From an uncultured Bacteroidia bacterium (lineage in GTDB: Bacteria > Bacteroidota > Bacteroidia > Bacteroidales > CAJPTX01), in assembly GCA_938040915.1 (NCBI GenBank), contig CALHZE010000297.1:1-9489 (forward strand): a stretch of DNA of 9,489 nucleotides, read 5' to 3'. Below the pieces are notes generated by a model. The model made no database searches and was not told the DNA's origin. It saw nothing but the letters and a program-made list of their open reading frames with translations. This document shows, piece by piece, positions 5,736 through 9,489 of this stretch; position 1 is the stretch's first letter; each line of letters begins with the position of its first letter. A program made the translations under genes and the position numbers.

Positions 5736-8459
5736 ATGAGGCATATCATCATTTGGCTTTTTCTGTTGGCACTACCGTTTATGGTGCTGGCGCAAAAAGA
5801 GGTCTTACGAGGCACGGTGAAGGACGATAGTGGAGACCCTGTGGCGTTGGCGGTGATTCTTACGGTGCGCCCGCAAGACTCGTCGGTGGTGGCGCACACG
5901 GTGACGGATGCTGAGGGGAATTTCCGTGTGGCGGGGAACTTTGCCGGACGCTATTGGGTACAAGCACACCAGATGGGGTATATAACAACCTCGACGGAGG
6001 TGGAGCTCCCGACCGTCGTGCCCGTTGTGCTGGTGTTGAAAAATGACCCCAAGGAGATAGAGGCTGTGCGTGTGGGGGCGCGTCGCGGCGGGATGCAACG
6101 CAAGGGCGACACGGTGGGGTATAATCTCAAGGCTTACGCGACGGGGATGGAAAAGACCCTCGGCGATGTTTTGTCAAACCTCCCCGGCATTAAGGTCGCG
6201 CCAGATGGACAGGTCACGGCACAAGGGAAGCCGGTCTCGAAGATCCTCTTTAACGGGCGAGACTATTACGGCAATAACGTAGCGATGGCGACGAAGAATA
6301 TTGATGCGAGCGTGGCGGATACGGTCAAAGTCATCCAAGGTTATAGTGAGTTTGATATTTTGCGCGGCTTTCAGAATGTAGACAAGACGGTCATCGATGT
6401 CGGGGTAAAGGACGGGATGCTCAACAAGCTCTTTGGCAAGATTGAGGCGGGGGGAGGTTATCGCAATGCCTATATGGGTAACTTAAAGGCAACCTATATG
6501 GGGACGAACCATATGTTTACGGCGCTGGTTGCAAGCAATAATGTGGCAGAGGAGACCTTTACCATTATGGATTATCTTGCGATGCAGGGGGGCTTGCAGA
6601 GCCCAGATGGGGGCTTCCAAGTTCGGATAGAGTTAGAGGATGGTCTTTCTGACATTATCTACCCTCCGGAGGATACCTATCAGGCGAATACGCATGCCGC
6701 GAACCTTTTGTACAATTATCACAAGCAAGACCGTTTGAAGGTTACGCTCGCGGCGCTTGTCGCCAAGGCAGATAATGACGCAAAGTCGGAAACCCTTCGA
6801 ACCTTCCGACTCGGCGATCAGGAGGGGACTTCGTTTACTACAGGGAGTGAGAAGCATAGTGATGTGGCACATGCTTTAGCCAACGTGGGGGTGACCTATA
6901 ACCCAGTGAAAGAGTGGATGTTACAAGCGGGTGCGAATGTAGATATGGGGCATAACAAGGAGGAGGCGGTTTACCACGACTATTATAATAGCCAACTCTA
7001 TCACACGCAACAGATTCAGGAAGGGCGTCCGTTAAAGTGGAATGCTAAGGGCGGTGTTTATTATCGTCCTAGCGAGCACCTGTATTATGCTTCGGGGAAT
7101 GTGAGCAGTTCGCGTAAGAAGCCTACGCTAGATTTTGATACGAACGACCCTATTCTTCCCCTCACGCTCACCCCAGAGCTGGGGCGCTACCTTTTCCGTT
7201 TTCTCATGTCAAACGAGCAGATGACCGCACAGTCGGAGGTCGGGATGCGGCTCAAGCTTACTAAGTCACAGGATGTAAAGTTCTGGCTCTCGGATCAGAA
7301 CGCGGGTACGCGTTTTAACTCGTGGTTTGAGGGGAACAATATCGGGGTTCGTCCTGGTTTTGATGGAGAACTGAATACAGATCTTCGTTATACGCAGAGT
7401 ATCATCACGGCTGGCGCTCACTGGCGTTTTGATGATGACAGTCTGTGGCGTGCAGGGGTAAAGCTCGAGGGGCGTTATATTTTACAGGACAGCAAGCAAC
7501 CGCAGTGGTCATATACTGACCGTGGCTTTTATGTTGTCCCAGATGCCTTTGTGGAGCGGCGTTTGGGCGATGGCGTGGAGCTCGGCGTGAATGCGAGTCT
7601 CTATCTCAATGGGCAGGAAGGGAATAAGCTCCTCCGTTATGGGATGCAGGCAGATAACTATCGGAGTGTGTTGCAGAATCATGGCTATCATTACCTCGCT
7701 GAGTATGACTATGATATGCGGGTCTATTTACGGGTGTTCCCCTCAGAGAAGACCTATCACGGGCGGACGCAGTTGGCCTATTTCAAAGATCACGGTCCGT
7801 TGTCGCGTAATCTTCAGTATGGACTCTTAACACTCGATATGCCGTTCGCTTTGCAGGGCGATGAGAAGGTGCGGTGGAACTTCATGGTAGCGAACCGTTT
7901 TGCTGGGGTGTGGACGCTCTCTTTGCGAGGCGCACTCTTTGCAGGGCGTGTAGATCTCCTCTATGACGATACGTGGCAGAAGTCGACACGCAATTCTCAA
8001 GATTTGAGCTTTGAGGTGCGTTCCACCTATCCGGGGCACTTTAATGTAGAGGCGGAGGTGAGCGGTGATCGTTCGGCGTATAAGGTGGGGGCACGTCCCT
8101 ATTCGGTAGATTACGAGCTTTCTGCAAGAGCCAAGTTCCTTTTTGAGTGGGAGGCTTTCCGAGCGGAGGTCGGGAGTGCTTATGCGCTGAATGCCTATAG
8201 TGAGCGTCGTCGAGACTTGGTGGGGTTAGATACGGAGCTCTCTTATACGTTCCCACACAACGTTTCGTTAGTGCTGGCAGGAAAGAATTTGCTCAATCTT
8301 CACTTGCGTGAGTGGACAGATGTGAGTTATTCAGATCTTTTCCGAAGTGAGCGCCTTTACCGTTCGATGCCGGGTTACGTCCTTGCTAAAGTTCGTTGGG
8401 AGTTTGGTCAGAAGCGAGACTCTATGCGCGGGCTTCGGGTTATTAGGCAAAAGCGGTAG
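5736..8459 (+). CDS. Outer-membrane beta-barrel protein, TonB-dependent-receptor-like, with carboxypeptidase-regulatory-like N-terminus
   Basis: Outer-membrane protein of 907 residues from ATG 5736. That start gives a signal peptide: MRH, a hydrophobic run, and cleavage near VLAQ (residues 17-20). The frame is open further upstream to a GTG at 5655 that overlaps the helicase, and to ATG 5709, but these place extra residues before the signal sequence. Residues 22-102 form a carboxypeptidase-regulatory-like domain (RGTVKDDSGDPVALAVI, then TDAEGNFRV). Residues about 109-225 form a plug-like domain with the family phrases GDTVGYNLKAY, TLGDVLSNLPGI and ATKNIDASVADTVKVI. The rest is rich in alternating aromatic strands typical of a beta-barrel. 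The family is related to TonB-dependent receptors, but no TonB box stands out and the cargo is unknown. The protein ends with a basic tail (RGLRVIRQKR) after what looks like the last strand. No partner lipoprotein of SusD type is adjacent. Confidence 0.87.
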   Translation: MRHIIIWLFLLALPFMVLAQKEVLRGTVKDDSGDPVALAVILTVRPQDSSVVAHTVTDAEGNFRVAGNFAGRYWVQAHQMGYITTSTEVELPTVVPVVLVLKNDPKEIEAVRVGARRGGMQRKGDTVGYNLKAYATGMEKTLGDVLSNLPGIKVAPDGQVTAQGKPVSKILFNGRDYYGNNVAMATKNIDASVADTVKVIQGYSEFDILRGFQNVDKTVIDVGVKDGMLNKLFGKIEAGGGYRNAYMGNLKATYMGTNHMFTALVASNNVAEETFTIMDYLAMQGGLQSPDGGFQVRIELEDGLSDIIYPPEDTYQANTHAANLLYNYHKQDRLKVTLAALVAKADNDAKSETLRTFRLGDQEGTSFTTGSEKHSDVAHALANVGVTYNPVKEWMLQAGANVDMGHNKEEAVYHDYYNSQLYHTQQIQEGRPLKWNAKGGVYYRPSEHLYYASGNVSSSRKKPTLDFDTNDPILPLTLTPELGRYLFRFLMSNEQMTAQSEVGMRLKLTKSQDVKFWLSDQNAGTRFNSWFEGNNIGVRPGFDGELNTDLRYTQSIITAGAHWRFDDDSLWRAGVKLEGRYILQDSKQPQWSYTDRGFYVVPDAFVERRLGDGVELGVNASLYLNGQEGNKLLRYGMQADNYRSVLQNHGYHYLAEYDYDMRVYLRVFPSEKTYHGRTQLAYFKDHGPLSRNLQYGLLTLDMPFALQGDEKVRWNFMVANRFAGVWTLSLRGALFAGRVDLLYDDTWQKSTRNSQDLSFEVRSTYPGHFNVEAEVSGDRSAYKVGARPYSVDYELSARAKFLFEWEAFRAEVGSAYALNAYSERRRDLVGLDTELSYTFPHNVSLVLAGKNLLNLHLREWTDVSYSDLFRSERLYRSMPGYVLAKVRWEFGQKRDSMRGLRVIRQKR

Positions 8460-8470
8460 GGGGGCTTTTG
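8448..8470 (+). other. Hairpin straddling the stop codon of the beta-barrel gene
   Basis: CAAAAGC (8448-8454) and GCTTTTG (8464-8470) form a perfect 7-bp inverted repeat around a 9-base loop that holds the TAG stop (8457-8459). No T tract follows on either strand, so it is at best a weak terminator or an mRNA 3'-end stabiliser. The next gene begins 48 bp later. Confidence 0.3.
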
Positions 8471-8517
8471 TGATATTGAGAGAGAAAAAGACAACTCTAC
8501 GGACATTATAATCCCCC

Positions 8518-8838
8518 ATGTTTGACGCGATACGAGACTTTACGCTAGCCCTCCCTGATACAGAGGAGGGCTTTCCTTTTGGCGATGATGTGTTGGTATT
8601 CAAGGTGCGAGGCAAGATGTTCCTGCTCGTAAGGCTTACCGAACACCCGAACCCTTTCTCGGTCAAGTGTGTCCCAGAACGGGGCGAGGAGCTACGCGCC
8701 ACTTACCCTTGCATCGTCCTAGGTTGGCATCTTAACAAGAAGCATTGGGTTACCGTTACCAACCCCGAGATTATCACAGCCGAACTGCTCTGGGAACTTA
8801 TCCGCACCTCCTACGAACTGGTGCAGAAACGGCACTAG
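8518..8838 (+). CDS. MmcQ/YjbR family protein (CyaY-like fold)
   Basis: Small cytoplasmic protein of 106 residues, close to the usual length of the family. Family marks are GFPFGDD (18-24), a VFKVRGKMF strand pair (27-35), KCVPERGEELR (50-60), the highly typical HLNKKHW (71-77), and SYELV near the C-terminus (98-102). The fold is known to resemble CyaY, and members are annotated as DNA-binding or double-wing proteins, but their biological role is poorly defined. The start ATG lies 58 bp after the beta-barrel gene on the same strand. No terminator separates them, so read-through is possible. A TATAAT lies 5 bp before the ATG but is probably chance. The stop TAG (8836-8838) interlocks with the stop of the opposite-strand gene. 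Confidence 0.88.
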   Translation: MFDAIRDFTLALPDTEEGFPFGDDVLVFKVRGKMFLLVRLTEHPNPFSVKCVPERGEELRATYPCIVLGWHLNKKHWVTVTNPEIITAELLWELIRTSYELVQKRH

Positions 8839-9488
8839 AAACGTACCAGCGTCCAGTAGCGTCCCCCGCTGGGGCGGTAATACACCAAACAATGATACTC
8901 GTTGTGTGTCTCGGCACTGTTCCCCTCGGCAAAGCGTCCTCCCGCTAGGTAACGGTAACTATATACCCCTTGTTTAAGATAGATACTCGCTTCGTATGTG
9001 CCTCGCTCTTCGGAGTAACGCATCGGCACGCGACGCGCCCCCACCTCCACCATAACATCCTGCCCAGCAAGCCCCTCTAGGGTAAAGTAAACCCATGCAT
9101 ACTCTGCCTCTAGGGGAAAGTACTTGCCGCTACCAGAGGGGCGTAGCCTATCGGTCGTGTACCCCTCGACACACCACCCATTGAGGTCAGCGCGAGTACT
9201 GGCGTGCAACCGCTCGCGTCCAGCAATAGAAAAGCGGTCTGGGAGCACCTCTACGTGAAACGCCCCGTCGCGAAAGAGGATAGAACGCACCCCCTCGCCG
9301 GGCACGCGGAGACTCTGTAAGTCAAGCACATGCCACTCGTCGCCTCCGGCAAAGCGCCCCGTATCTTGCCCTCCGTAGAGTAAGCCTGTTGTCCCTTCCC
9401 AGCTATGGCGTGGTAGCTCTTGCCAATGCGCACTGTTCCACCCTTGCCCCACGAATCCTCGCAGGTCGCGCGGGTCGAGTAGTCGCCC
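8835..9488 (-). CDS. Type IX secretion system plug-family protein (DUF5103), C-terminal part
   Basis: The frame reads leftward from beyond the right edge and ends in TAG at 8837-8835, giving 217 visible residues. Family members are about 400 residues or more, so roughly the N-terminal half is outside the window. A GTG at 9452 is internal and not the start, because coding continues upstream of it (RLLDPRDLRGF). Diagnostic features are FAGGDEWHVLDLQSL, a D-NGW segment (RADLNGWCVEGY), EAEYAWVYFTLEG, YLKQGVYSYRY, and the ending EGNSAETHNEYHCLVYYR. In Flavobacterium, a protein of this family closes the periplasmic side of the SprA translocon channel when no substrate is bound. The same role here is inferred from family membership. 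It suits the type IX cargo gene about 5 kb away. The N-terminal signal peptide cannot be seen. Confidence 0.88.
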   Translation of the reverse strand, partial: GRLLDPRDLRGFVGQGWNSAHWQELPRHSWEGTTGLLYGGQDTGRFAGGDEWHVLDLQSLRVPGEGVRSILFRDGAFHVEVLPDRFSIAGRERLHASTRADLNGWCVEGYTTDRLRPSGSGKYFPLEAEYAWVYFTLEGLAGQDVMVEVGARRVPMRYSEERGTYEASIYLKQGVYSYRYLAGGRFAEGNSAETHNEYHCLVYYRPSGGRYWTLVRF

Positions 9489-9489
9489 C

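Noticed and set aside
8507..8512. TATAAT just before the MmcQ-like gene, as a promoter for a leaderless mRNA
   Set aside because: Bacteroidota primary sigma factors use TAnnTTTG rather than this hexamer, no -33 element is at the right spacing, and a single hexamer can arise by chance.
8331..8702. 123-residue minus-strand frame across the end of the barrel gene and the MmcQ-like gene
   Set aside because: It is antisense to two recognisable genes, and I see no family motif in it.

Overview
The window looks like chromosomal DNA of a Bacteroidota member, most plausibly a Porphyromonas-type anaerobe. The evidence is a protein with a type IX secretion C-terminal sorting domain, a type IX secretion plug-family protein, an outer-membrane beta-barrel protein with an N-terminal carboxypeptidase-regulatory-like domain, a Bacteroidota -7 promoter element (TAnnTTTG), and no obvious Shine-Dalgarno sequences. 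Base composition looks near 50% GC by eye, which fits several Porphyromonas species. The species cannot be fixed from sequence reading alone.

Layout, left to right. (1) Positions 2-2674: the 3' part of dnaJ, then after 21 bp a gene for a 521-residue DUF438 / hemerythrin-like / PAS protein with a C-terminal DUF1858-like module. They are probably co-transcribed. (2) Positions 2734-3873: a self-contained unit with a good Bacteroidota promoter, one gene for a secreted type IX cargo protein of unknown function, and a clear intrinsic terminator. (3) Positions 3952-5661: a Pif1/RecD-type superfamily 1 DNA helicase with all core motifs visible. (4) Positions 5736-8459: a 907-residue outer-membrane beta-barrel protein. 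(5) Positions 8518-8838: a small MmcQ/YjbR-family protein. (6) Positions 8835-9488, minus strand: the C-terminal half of a type IX secretion plug-family (DUF5103) protein that runs off the right edge. Genes 5 and 6 converge and their stop codons interlock in a single CTAG.

Functional picture. The first pair joins protein folding (DnaJ) with a probable iron/redox or gas-sensing protein. The cargo protein, the beta-barrel protein and the plug-family protein all belong to the cell envelope. The helicase and the MmcQ-like protein are nucleic-acid-linked singletons. There is no sign of a mobile element, CRISPR array, tRNA, rRNA or phage gene, and no stretch over 300 bp lacks a gene. I see no clear unknown multi-gene system. 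The best leads are the unusual DUF438 protein with apparently altered metal-ligand motifs, the orphan type IX cargo unit, and the interlocked stop codons.
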